A stretch of 5,807 nt of DNA from an uncultured Bacteroidota bacterium (lineage in GTDB: Bacteria; Bacteroidota; Bacteroidia; Chitinophagales; S012-47), in the NCBI GenBank assembly GCA_913062655.1, contig CAJXXO010000175.1, positions 1 to 5,807 of the forward strand. Reading direction: 5' to 3'. The notes below the pieces were generated by a model. That model was not told the DNA's origin, ran no database searches, and was given only the letters and a program-made list of their open reading frames with translations. Positions 1 to 5,807 of the stretch are shown here, in pieces. How positions within the stretch are numbered: position 1 is the first letter of the stretch; the number at the start of each line of letters is the position of its first letter. The position numbers and the translations under genes are program-made.

Positions 1-615
1 TTCGCCAGTCAGCGGGCCTACCTCGACTCAGCCTACTACTTTTTGCAACAGGCACAGTCGGAGCCATTGCTCAGCCGGCTTTCGGCAGAAGTACAATACT
101 ATTATCTTACCGAAAACTTTCATGCCATTCGCCAACTAGGCCAACAGGTGGAGCCGGCTCAGGTAAACGATGGCTTTACCAGCTATCGGATTGGGGATGC
201 CATGCTTAGCTTGGGCGACCAGGAGCGGGCCGGACCTTTTTTGGAAAGAGCGGTAGCACTGCAACCCCTCAATCTTGAGTTTCTCAATAAGCTCGGCAGT
301 TGGCACATTTACCAGGGGCAATTCGCCAAAGCGCAAAACAGGTTTGAAAAAATATTGGCCGAGCAGCCTAAATATGTACCCGCCCTAAGCAATTTGGGCA
401 CCTTGTACCTCAACCTGGGAAACGCTGACGAGGGCTTGACCTTATTGCAACAGGCTATCGCACTGGACCCAGACTATGCGCTCGCCTACTTAAACTTAGC
501 CGAATATCACGCCAAGCGTTTTAATACGGCCGAAGCAAAACAGATTCTGGAGCAATTGCTCCGTCACCAGCCGGATAATCAACAAGCGAAACAAGCCCTG
601 CGGGCGATGCGATAG
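1..615 (+). CDS. TPR-repeat protein, 3' part (5' end outside window)
   Basis: The frame is open from base 1 to the TAG at 613-615, giving 204 visible residues with the N-terminus missing. A TTG at 43 lies inside the open frame and is not a credible start. The last 150 residues form four back-to-back 34-residue tetratricopeptide repeats at about visible residues 56-89, 90-123, 124-157 and 158-191, each ending in a Pro (ALQP, AEQP, ALDP, RHQP). Typical TPR positions are clear, for example NLGTLYLNLGN and YLNLAEYHAK. A short helical tail of 13 residues follows. The N-terminal visible part (AYYFLQQA, VQYYYLTENF) is helical and may hold degenerate repeats. TPR arrays are protein-binding scaffolds; no catalytic domain is visible, so the function cannot be named. 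The gene ends 8 nt before mltG and is probably co-transcribed with it. Confidence 0.88.
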   Translation, partial: FASQRAYLDSAYYFLQQAQSEPLLSRLSAEVQYYYLTENFHAIRQLGQQVEPAQVNDGFTSYRIGDAMLSLGDQERAGPFLERAVALQPLNLEFLNKLGSWHIYQGQFAKAQNRFEKILAEQPKYVPALSNLGTLYLNLGNADEGLTLLQQAIALDPDYALAYLNLAEYHAKRFNTAEAKQILEQLLRHQPDNQQAKQALRAMR

Positions 616-620
616 GAGGG
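614..620 (+). promoter_or_regulatory. Shine-Dalgarno-like AGGAGGG before mltG
   Basis: AGGAGGG overlaps the TAG stop of the TPR gene and sits 3 nt before the mltG ATG at 624. It is a near-perfect anti-Shine-Dalgarno match with short spacing. Bacteroidota genes usually lack strong SD sequences, so the match is notable but may be incidental. It supports 624 as the start codon. Confidence 0.45.
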
Positions 621-623
621 AAA

Positions 624-1685
624 ATGAGTTTGTTCAACATTAGAAAACGTCACGCCAGACCGCTGCGCATTATTGCGGTCGTATTATTGCTGGGGATCCT
701 GGGTGGTGGGTACTATGCCTACACGCTCTATCAGCGCATATTCAACCCCAATATCAGCGGCTCTACCAACATTGTATTGTACATACGTCCGGGTGTGCAG
801 GTAGATGACCTCAAGGATTCCCTGGCAAAATACCAGGTGTTGGATAATCGCAACTCCTTTACCTGGGTTGCCCAACAAATGGACTATAGAGGGGCGGTAA
901 AACCCGGCCGCTATGTACTGAAGCCGGGTATGAATAACCGGGAGATTGTGAATCTGTTCCGGGGAGGTTTTCAGGAGGCCATTCTGCTTCCGATTGTAAA
1001 AAAGCGTACGCTAACCGAGTTAGCACAGTACCTGTCAGAGCGGCTCCTGTTGACCGCTAACGAGCTAATGGTGGCCTTTCAGGATGAAAGTTTACTGGAT
1101 AGCCTGGGCGTAAAGCAAGAGACTTTGATAGGGCTCTTCCTGGCTGACTCGTACCAACTATATTGGACCACCTCGGCTGAGGACCTGCTGTTTAGGATGA
1201 AGCGGGAGTTTGATGCCTATTGGGATGAAGAGCGCAGGAACAAAGCTGCCGCTCATGGACTTACCCCCATGGAAGTGATAACGCTTGCCTCCATTGTAGA
1301 AGAAGAGACGGCACAAGAAGTGGAAAAACCCCGTGTGGCCGGTCTTTACCTCAACCGGTTGGAGCGGGGCTGGAAGCTGCAAGCCGATCCAACGGTGAAA
1401 TAGGCGGTGGGTGACTTTTCCTTACGTAGGGTGCTTTTTGAGCATCTGGAAGTGGAGTCGCCCTACAACACTTACAAATACAAGGGATTGCCCCCGGGTC
1501 CCATTTGCATTCCTTTTAAATCTACTTTGGAAGCAGTGCTGCAGGCCGAAAACCACGATTACCTGTATATGTGCGCCAAAGAGGACTTCTCCGGCTATCA
1601 CAATTTTGCCCGGACATCCCGTCAGCATGCCATTAACCGGCAGAAATACATTCGAGCACTTAACCAACGCAGAATCTATAACTAA
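624..1685 (+). pseudogene. mltG: Endolytic transglycosylase MltG (YceG-like), interrupted by in-frame TAG at 1401
   Basis: MltG is an inner-membrane lytic transglycosylase that cuts nascent peptidoglycan glycan strands and sets their length. The ATG at 624 opens a protein with a basic cytoplasmic N-terminus, one membrane helix (about residues 14-35, IIAVVLLLGILGG) and a LysM-like/YceG periplasmic region. The catalytic segment is LASIVEEET, with E226 as the likely catalytic glutamate by alignment to E. coli MltG, followed by AGLYLNRLERG and LQADPTVK (residue 259). The next codon is TAG (1401-1403). The same frame then continues AVGDFSLRRVLFEHL, YNTYKYKGLPPGPICIP and a family-typical C-terminus, ending in TAA at 1683-1685. 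With the TAG counted as one residue the span is 353 codons, about the usual length, so nothing else is lost. The truncated product keeps E226 but lacks the rest of the catalytic domain and is probably inactive. FLADSYQLYW (about 172-181) also departs from the usual P-D/N-T-Y pattern. Alternatives are a sequencing error or stop-codon readthrough. Family identity is very secure; pseudogene status is an inference. Confidence 0.85.
1401..1403 (+). other. In-frame amber codon inside mltG
   Basis: TAG follows the AAA of DPTVK and is followed in frame by GCG GTG GGT GAC (AVGD). Relatives normally carry an aromatic residue here, by my recollection of the family (K-F/Y-A). A Tyr codon becomes TAG by one substitution; a Phe codon needs two. 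TAG is also the real stop of the TPR gene, the exonuclease and folC in this window, so general reassignment of TAG is not supported. Confidence 0.8.
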
Positions 1686-2125
1686 TGGTAGAACACACCA
1701 CCCAAATTCGTGTCCGCTATGCTGAAACCGATCAAATGGCCTATGTGTATTATGGGGTATATCCGCAGTATTACGAGGTGGGCCGTGCCGAGTGGTTGCG
1801 AAGGTTTGGTCTAACCTACCGGCAGCTAGAGGAAAGTGGCGTAATTATGCCGGTGGCTGAGGTAAATATGAAATACTTGCGCCCAGCCAAATACGATGAC
1901 CTGCTCACACAGAAGACGCGTGTCATGGAGATACCGGATAAGCGAGTCACGTTTATTTCTGAAATCTTCAATGAAGAGGGAAAACGGTTGAATGTGGGGC
2001 GTGTCACACTGGCCTTTGTGGATGCCGGCACTATGCGGCCCTGTTCTGCGCCAAAGCTTTTGTTGGACACGATTTTACCGTATTTTGAGGACAATGAAGG
2101 AAAGGATACTCCAGTGGATCAATGA
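1685..2125 (+). CDS. Acyl-CoA thioesterase, YbgC/4HBT hotdog family
   Basis: This is a 146-aa single hotdog-fold thioesterase of the 4-hydroxybenzoyl-CoA thioesterase/YbgC type, expected to hydrolyse acyl-CoA (or acyl-ACP) to free acid and CoA in the cytoplasm. The N-terminal active-site strand and helix are clear: RVRYAETDQMAYVYYGVY, with D16 at the position of the family's catalytic Asp, then YYEVGRAEWLR (hotdog helix) and MPVAEVNMKYLRPAKYDDLL (dimer-strand region). Relatives usually read DQMGYVYYGNY, so Gly19 to Ala and Asn25 to Val are small departures near the active site. Length is normal for the family. The ATG overlaps the last base of the mltG stop (TAATG), which suggests coupling to mltG translation; an amber in mltG could therefore affect its expression. 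The physiological substrate cannot be read from sequence. The last 32 nt overlap the next gene. Confidence 0.92.
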   Translation: MVEHTTQIRVRYAETDQMAYVYYGVYPQYYEVGRAEWLRRFGLTYRQLEESGVIMPVAEVNMKYLRPAKYDDLLTQKTRVMEIPDKRVTFISEIFNEEGKRLNVGRVTLAFVDAGTMRPCSAPKLLLDTILPYFEDNEGKDTPVDQ

Positions 2126-3083
2126 GCATGCCGGCATCAAGCGGATGATCGAGTGGGCTAAGCGGGTATCCTTTATCGGCTTCGAAGGAGTGCCCATTTA
2201 CTATGTAATTCGCTTTTTTCTGGAAGAGATACGAAATGAACGTTTGTCGCTGCACGCTTCATCGGTAGCCTTTTACTTCCTGTTGGCCATCTTCCCGGGG
2301 ATGATATTTTTGATCACCCTCATCCCGTACTTACCGGTGCAGGACTTTCAGGGCACCATGTTTAATGCGCTCAATCAAGTGCTGCCACAACCGGCTTATG
2401 AGTTTATCCGCAGCGCCCTGCAGGATATCCTCAGCAATACTCGCTTCGACCTACTGTCCTCCGGTTTCATCCTGGCCTTTTTCTTTTCTACCAATGGGGT
2501 AAATGCACTCGTTAAGTCTTTCACGCGCGATCAGCCCATCTTTCGCAAGCGCTCCTGGATCAACCGGAAGCTGACGGTACTAAAGCTGACCGCCATTTTG
2601 TTTCTTTTGCTGATTTTTTCTGTCATTTTTATTGTACTGGGCAATCAGCTTATCGATTGGCTGACAGAGACGGTGGTGTCATTGGAGAGCTGGGCCGTGG
2701 GTTTGATCTCTTTCATCCGTTGGATAGCAATCCTGTTAACCATCTTTACCGCCATCAGTTTCATTTATTTCTATGCCCCTGCTACAGAAAAGAAGTGGCG
2801 TTTCGTCAATATCGGGTCTACGGTGGCCACCTTGCTGAGTGTCATCAGCTCGTTGGTTTTCAGCTTTATCGTTAACAACTACAACCTCTACAATGAGATC
2901 TACGGCTCTCTGGGTACATTGATCGCTATCACCACCTGGATCTACATCAATTCCATTGCGTTGATCATTGGCTTCGAATTGAACCTCAGCGTAAAATACC
3001 AAAAGGTGGTGCGAGCCGATAAGGTAGAGGCCCGAAGACGCAGACTCGCCAAAACATTGCACCCGGCCAACGAGGAAGAATAA
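2094..3083 (+). CDS. YihY/virulence factor BrkB family membrane protein
   Basis: This is a 329-aa integral inner-membrane protein of the YihY family (formerly misnamed ribonuclease BN). Six likely membrane helices lie at about residues 57-80, 119-140, 162-184, 203-228, 237-260 and 272-294. Family landmarks are SLHASSVAFYFLLAIFPG in the first helix and the C-terminal YNEIYGSLGTLIAITTWIY with IALIIGFELN. A basic tail (EARRRRLAK) and an acidic end follow. The frame is open back to an ATG at 1992, but the extra 34 residues lie inside the thioesterase gene and look like an antisense-of-frame product. ATG 2094, preceded by GAGG at 2087-2090, gives a normal family N-terminus, so 2094 is chosen with a 32-nt overlap of the upstream gene. 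The biochemical role of the family is not settled; transport or envelope functions have been proposed. It is the last gene of the + strand operon. Confidence 0.92.
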   Translation: MKERILQWINEHAGIKRMIEWAKRVSFIGFEGVPIYYVIRFFLEEIRNERLSLHASSVAFYFLLAIFPGMIFLITLIPYLPVQDFQGTMFNALNQVLPQPAYEFIRSALQDILSNTRFDLLSSGFILAFFFSTNGVNALVKSFTRDQPIFRKRSWINRKLTVLKLTAILFLLLIFSVIFIVLGNQLIDWLTETVVSLESWAVGLISFIRWIAILLTIFTAISFIYFYAPATEKKWRFVNIGSTVATLLSVISSLVFSFIVNNYNLYNEIYGSLGTLIAITTWIYINSIALIIGFELNLSVKYQKVVRADKVEARRRRLAKTLHPANEEE

Positions 3084-3138
3084 CCGCACCCATACCGCAA
3101 TCTAACAACCAGTCAACGGTAGTGTAGAAATAGGTCAA

Positions 3139-3257
3139 ACTCGAAACTTTGAACCTTAAACTCTGAACACTGAACTTTGAACACTGAACTTTGAACTCTG
3201 AACCTTAAACTCTGAACCTTAAACTTTGAACTTTCAACTTTGAACTTTCAACTCCAA
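3139..3257 (+). repeat. 7-bp tandem array, 17 units, consensus ACTTTGA
   Basis: Seventeen 7-bp units run without any indel from 3139 to 3257. ACTTTGA occurs 5 times (starting at 3146, 3174, 3188, 3223, 3237), ACTCTGA 3 times, ACCTTAA 3 times, ACACTGA twice and ACTTTCA twice, with degenerate edge units ACTCGAA (3139) and ACTCCAA (3251). Variation is concentrated at unit positions 3, 4 and 6. From 3167 to 3250 the array consists of three different 14-bp dimers, each tandemly doubled (3167-3194, 3195-3222, 3223-3250). It fills most of the 178-bp gap between the convergent yihY and exonuclease genes and ends 4 bp before the exonuclease stop codon. Outside the array the gap shows nothing clear, and there is no good hairpin terminator. 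The consensus contains TGA, so the + strand is closed in all frames. Confidence 0.93.
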
Positions 3258-3261
3258 CCCT

Positions 3262-4653
3262 CTAATACCGAATAATCGTGTCGTCCTTGCTCGGCCGGTG
3301 GAGGTAAGCGCGCACAATACGCTGTGTGTCTGCGGTATGGGGTACCGGTGAAATCAGGTCCTTCGCTTCATCAGGGGAGGAGACCGTATGATCGGCATCC
3401 ACGTAGCCATAGCCCACCAATTTGCCATTTTCGCAGCATACGACAGACTTTTCCGTAAAGCTGCGGCCAAGCCCGACTATAAGAACATTGGATTGCAAGT
3501 GACTCAATTCGCTAAGCGCGGTTTGCAATCTGGCATTGTGTGACTGTGGGGGCCAATCTCCCACACAAGGGCCTTCACAGCGGCCCACAGTAAAGTCCGT
3601 GCAGGCATCTGCTGTACGCTGCAAGCCAATCATTTTCTCGCACAACCCGTGATCCATCGACAATCGGTACAGGAACCTCCGTCCTTCCGCAACACTAGGG
3701 AATATGAGGTGCGGCTCTTCTTGCCCCTTGAGGCGGTTGAGCGCCAGACGCATATAGCCATTCTGGTCAAAATAGGTGTACAGCCCATACCCCTTTTCCC
3801 TTCTTTTTAAGGCCCGGTTAAAGGTGGGTTGCAGTCGTTTGATCTCTTTGGCCTCATGCAAATAGGCGATCAATTCACTGCCCGTCAGTTCATAGTCAAT
3901 GTGATGTAACTGTTCAAACAAGGCCTTCATATTCTTCATTTTCAGGTCCTTGCTGAAGTGTGCATTCACACGTTTACGAATATTTCTTGCTTTACCCACA
4001 TACAGCACCTGTTGGCGGTCGTCCATAAAATAGTAGACACCCGGTGTGGTGGGGAGCCCTTCATACACCTCGAAAGGCAGGTTGGGAGGCAGATTGGTTT
4101 TGTTGCCCTGCCGCTTGAGGAGCTTCAACTGATGGCCAAGTTCATGGTCCTGATCCAGGAGCAAGTGTAGCAACTGCGTGGTCGCGTAGGCGTCACCATA
4201 GGCCCGGTGCCGGCCATTGATAGAGATGTCAAGCGATCGGCACAGCTTACCCAGGCTGTAGCTGGGCAGGTCAGGCACTACGGCACGGGCATAGCGAACG
4301 GTACACAGCCGTTTTTCACTAAGTGACTGGCCGTTGAGACGAAAGTGATGCCGGAGAAAGTTGTAGTCAAACGCCACATTGTGTGCGACAAAGATTTTGT
4401 CTTGTAACAGCGGCAACAGGGTATCGGCTATATCGGCAAAGGTAGGCGCATCGCTCAGCATAGACTGGGATATGCCCGTCAGGCCTTCAATGAAGGAGGG
4501 TATCCTGCGCCCCGGATTGACCAGGGTCTCATATTCCTCAATTACCTCTTTCCCGTTGGTGATTACCACCGCTACCTCGATAATACCATCCTGCTCCGGA
4601 CGACCGCCCGTAGTCTCAAGGTCAACTACTGCATATAAAGGTGATGACGCCAT
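3262..4653 (-). CDS. DEDDh exonuclease / GIY-YIG nuclease fusion with UvrC-like 4-Cys segment
   Basis: This 463-aa protein joins two nuclease modules. Residues 5-165 are a DnaQ/PolC-epsilon 3'-5' exonuclease with all motifs: DLE (D11, E13), HNVAFDYNFL (D96) and HRAYGD (H149, D154), the DEDDh type. Residues 201-280 are a UvrC/Cho-type GIY-YIG domain: PGVYYF, YVGKARNIRKRV (R223) and HEAKEIKRLQPTFN (likely catalytic E267). After it, C338, C351, C359 and C363 (GLC, ADAC, GRCEGPC) have spacings of 13, 8 and 4, matching the cysteine cluster of UvrC that binds an Fe-S centre in E. coli. The last ~100 residues are not recognised; the UvrC RNase H-like endonuclease and helix-hairpin-helix parts are absent. 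The architecture is known in bacteria (mycobacterial DnaQ-UvrC fusions, for example). A role in DNA repair or nucleotide excision processing is likely but inferred. The ATG at 4653 directly precedes the exonuclease strand; the stop is TAG. Confidence 0.93.
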   Translation of the reverse strand: MASSPLYAVVDLETTGGRPEQDGIIEVAVVITNGKEVIEEYETLVNPGRRIPSFIEGLTGISQSMLSDAPTFADIADTLLPLLQDKIFVAHNVAFDYNFLRHHFRLNGQSLSEKRLCTVRYARAVVPDLPSYSLGKLCRSLDISINGRHRAYGDAYATTQLLHLLLDQDHELGHQLKLLKRQGNKTNLPPNLPFEVYEGLPTTPGVYYFMDDRQQVLYVGKARNIRKRVNAHFSKDLKMKNMKALFEQLHHIDYELTGSELIAYLHEAKEIKRLQPTFNRALKRREKGYGLYTYFDQNGYMRLALNRLKGQEEPHLIFPSVAEGRRFLYRLSMDHGLCEKMIGLQRTADACTDFTVGRCEGPCVGDWPPQSHNARLQTALSELSHLQSNVLIVGLGRSFTEKSVVCCENGKLVGYGYVDADHTVSSPDEAKDLISPVPHTADTQRIVRAYLHRPSKDDTIIRY

Positions 4654-4665
4654 AGTACAAGGCTA

Positions 4666-4673
4666 CAAAGGTA
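4666..4673 (-). promoter_or_regulatory. Possible Bacteroidota -7 box (TACCTTTG) for the exonuclease gene
   Basis: On the minus strand TACCTTTG fits the Bacteroidota sigma-70 -7 consensus TAnnTTTG and ends 12 nt before the ATG at 4653. No clear TTG/TTTG -33 element is visible at the usual distance upstream; the nearest is TTTT. If used, transcription would start only a few bases before the ATG, giving a nearly leaderless mRNA. The position between two same-strand genes with a 170-bp gap makes a separate promoter plausible. Confidence 0.35.
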
Positions 4674-4742
4674 ATAGAGAATGGAAAAGTAGGACATTAC
4701 ACCGGCATGGTCTCCCTGACATGGGTAAAGCCGTAAGCAAAA

Positions 4743-4836
4743 ACGCTAAACTACTTTGAACCCCGAACCCTAAACTTTGAACGCTGAACCCTGAACTTTG
4801 AACTTTCAACTTTGAACGCTGAACTATGAACTCTGA
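4743..4836 (+). repeat. 7-bp tandem array, same family and orientation as the first
   Basis: Twelve contiguous 7-bp units occupy 4753-4836, preceded by one unit (ACGCTAA, 4743-4749) and a 3-bp insertion. ACTTTGA occurs 4 times (starting at 4753, 4774, 4795, 4809), ACGCTGA twice, and ACCCCGA, ACCCTAA, ACCCTGA, ACTTTCA, ACTATGA and ACTCTGA once each. The first three ACTTTGA units are spaced 21 bp apart. The array fills the half of the folC-exonuclease gap next to folC and runs 13 bp into folC, including its stop. A run of about 24 bases (starting at 4794) is identical to one in the other array (starting at 3222). Both arrays read ACTTTGA on the + strand. Confidence 0.92.
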
Positions 4837-5807
4837 ACTTCCACCACTTCTGCTACCACAAAGATGCTGCCGCCCACATAGATCATATCATTGGGCTGCG
4901 CAGCCGCTTTGGCTGCGGTAAGGGCATCCTGCACGCTACCATGCACGGTACCGGTTAGTCCGGCCTGCCGGGCTGCCTTGGCGAGTGCATCAGCAGCCAG
5001 CCCACGGGGAATGTCCGGCCGGCAGAAGTAGTAGATAGCCGTTTGGGGCAATTCTACAAAGAAGGATTTCAGTTTCTTATCGGATACCGTGCCGAATACA
5101 ATGTGCAACCGGTCGTGGTCAATTTCCTCCAACTGCTCCATTACATGAACCAGTCCTTCCGGGTTATGTGCACAATCGGTCAGGATCATGGGATGCTTCT
5201 CTTGCAACACCTGCCAGCGACCGATAAATTGTCCGATACGCTTGAAATGGTGTAAGCCGCGCAACAGGGCCTGTTTGGGGATGGAGACATCGCGTTCCAT
5301 AAGTTGCGATAAGGCCAGGATACTGGTGACCGCATTTCTTACCTGGTAGGCAGCACCCGTACCCAGCACCACTTGTGAGACATCATAGGGGAGTGGCGCA
5401 TCGATGGCCAGGGTAAGTTCACTGAGTGTCCGGTTGACTACCGCGACCCGGATTTCCTGGTCGGCATACAAAATGGGCGATTGCCTGCCGAAGGCCATGT
5501 CATCAAAAGTGGGTGCGGTGTCTTCATGGGTTTCCCCAATCACCACAGGTGTGCCCGGTTTTATAATACCTGCTTTCTCAAAGGCGATCTCCGGTAAGGT
5601 ATCGCCCAGGTATTGCTGGTGGTCAAAGCCCACATTCGTAATGACACTGAGCAGCGGCTGAAGAATGTTGGTAGAGTCCAACCGGCCACCCATGCCCGTT
5701 TCGATGACCGCAATATCCACTTCCTCCTCAGCAAAATACTGGAAGGCCATCGCCACGGTGATCTCAAAGAAGGAGGGCTGTATGGTGGCAATATGCGGTT
5801 TGATTCG
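4824..5807 (-). CDS. folC: Bifunctional folylpolyglutamate synthase / dihydrofolate synthase, 5' end outside window
   Basis: FolC is a Mur-ligase-family enzyme of the cytoplasm that joins glutamate to dihydropteroate and to folates using ATP. The frame is open to the window edge, so 327 residues of a roughly 430-residue enzyme are seen; the N-terminal ~100 residues, including the P-loop, are missing. An internal GTG at 5756 is only a codon within the frame. Visible landmarks, by visible residue, are PSFFEITVAMAFQYF (12-26), ETGMGGRLDSTN (36-47), the H63 segment FDHQQYLG, EKAGIIKPG with K78 (the family's carbamylated Lys region), the YQVRN and GRWQVL junction, and DCAHNPEGL (211-219) of the C-terminal glutamate-ligase domain. 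The usual closing motif GGSIFVVAEVV is present. It is followed by EVQSS; the codons for QSS, and the TAG stop, lie inside the 7-bp repeat array. Identity is secure. The exonuclease gene follows on the same strand after 170 bp. Confidence 0.95.
   Translation of the reverse strand, partial: RIKPHIATIQPSFFEITVAMAFQYFAEEEVDIAVIETGMGGRLDSTNILQPLLSVITNVGFDHQQYLGDTLPEIAFEKAGIIKPGTPVVIGETHEDTAPTFDDMAFGRQSPILYADQEIRVAVVNRTLSELTLAIDAPLPYDVSQVVLGTGAAYQVRNAVTSILALSQLMERDVSIPKQALLRGLHHFKRIGQFIGRWQVLQEKHPMILTDCAHNPEGLVHVMEQLEEIDHDRLHIVFGTVSDKKLKSFFVELPQTAIYYFCRPDIPRGLAADALAKAARQAGLTGTVHGSVQDALTAAKAAAQPNDMIYVGGSIFVVAEVVEVQSS

Noticed and set aside
43..615. TTG at 43 as the start of the TPR protein
   Set aside because: The frame is open to base 1 and the residues before it continue the same helical style (AYLDSAYYF), so the gene begins upstream of the window.
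1401..1403. Genetic-code reassignment of TAG as an explanation of the mltG stop
   Set aside because: Three other genes in the window end properly at TAG (613-615, and the minus-strand stops at 3262-3264 and 4824-4826).
1411..1725. 104-aa + strand open frame over the mltG 3' part
   Set aside because: It is in a different frame from the conserved MltG C-terminus, Cys-rich and low-complexity in look, and matches no family I recognise.
1992..2093. 34-residue N-terminal extension of the YihY protein from ATG 1992
   Set aside because: It lies wholly within the thioesterase coding sequence and has no family-like content; ATG 2094 gives a normal family N-terminus.
2736..3089. 117-aa minus-strand open frame opposite yihY
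   Set aside because: It is antisense to a well-conserved membrane protein gene; its composition looks like a shadow frame.
3084..3138. Rho-independent terminator after yihY
   Set aside because: No GC-rich stem with a T-tract is visible in the gap before the array.
3139..3257. CRISPR array or origin iterons
   Set aside because: Units are only 7 bp with no spacers, no cas or replication gene is near, and the same repeat recurs at a second gene end.
3139..3257. Cryptic promoters in the array because units contain TTTG
   Set aside because: The Bacteroidota -7 box needs TAnnTTTG; the units give AACTTTG, or TA with three bases before TTTG, so none fits.

Overview
The window looks like chromosomal DNA of a Bacteroidota bacterium, most likely from the Cytophagales or a neighbouring order. 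Protein wording points there: an MltG with LQADPTVK and GLPPGPICIP, a thioesterase with YYEVGR and RPAKYDDLL, and a DnaQ exonuclease fused to a UvrC-like GIY-YIG domain. So do a TAnnTTTG-type promoter box and 7-bp ACTTTGA-type tandem repeats between genes. The species cannot be named from this sequence. I see no phage, transposon, CRISPR, rRNA or tRNA signal; the content is mostly housekeeping.

Left half (1-3083, + strand): a tightly packed run that reads as one operon. It holds the 3' part of a TPR protein, mltG (septal/peptidoglycan lytic transglycosylase), a hotdog-fold acyl-CoA thioesterase of the YbgC type, and a YihY/BrkB-family membrane protein. Gaps and overlaps are 8 nt, 1 nt and 32 nt, which suggests translational coupling. 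The main anomaly is that mltG has an in-frame TAG at 1401-1403. Reading frame and homology resume immediately after it and run to the TAA at 1685, so a single nonsense codon cuts the protein within its catalytic domain.

Middle (3084-3261): the intergenic region between the convergent yihY and exonuclease genes. About 119 bp of it is a perfect-period 7-bp tandem array (17 units), part of it built from tandemly doubled 14-bp dimers.

Right half (3262-5807, - strand): a 463-aa DEDDh exonuclease / GIY-YIG nuclease fusion that keeps a UvrC-like four-cysteine cluster and has a possible near-leaderless promoter. A second 7-bp array in the same orientation follows. The last gene is folC (folylpolyglutamate/dihydrofolate synthase), whose 5' end lies outside the window. 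The second array runs into folC and supplies its last codons and its stop. The exonuclease gene is therefore bracketed by two same-strand arrays sharing a run of about 24 identical bases.

No wholly new system is evident. The items most worth a second look are the interrupted mltG, the two heptamer arrays with their internal duplications, the folC terminus made of repeat sequence, and the exonuclease/GIY-YIG/4-Cys architecture.
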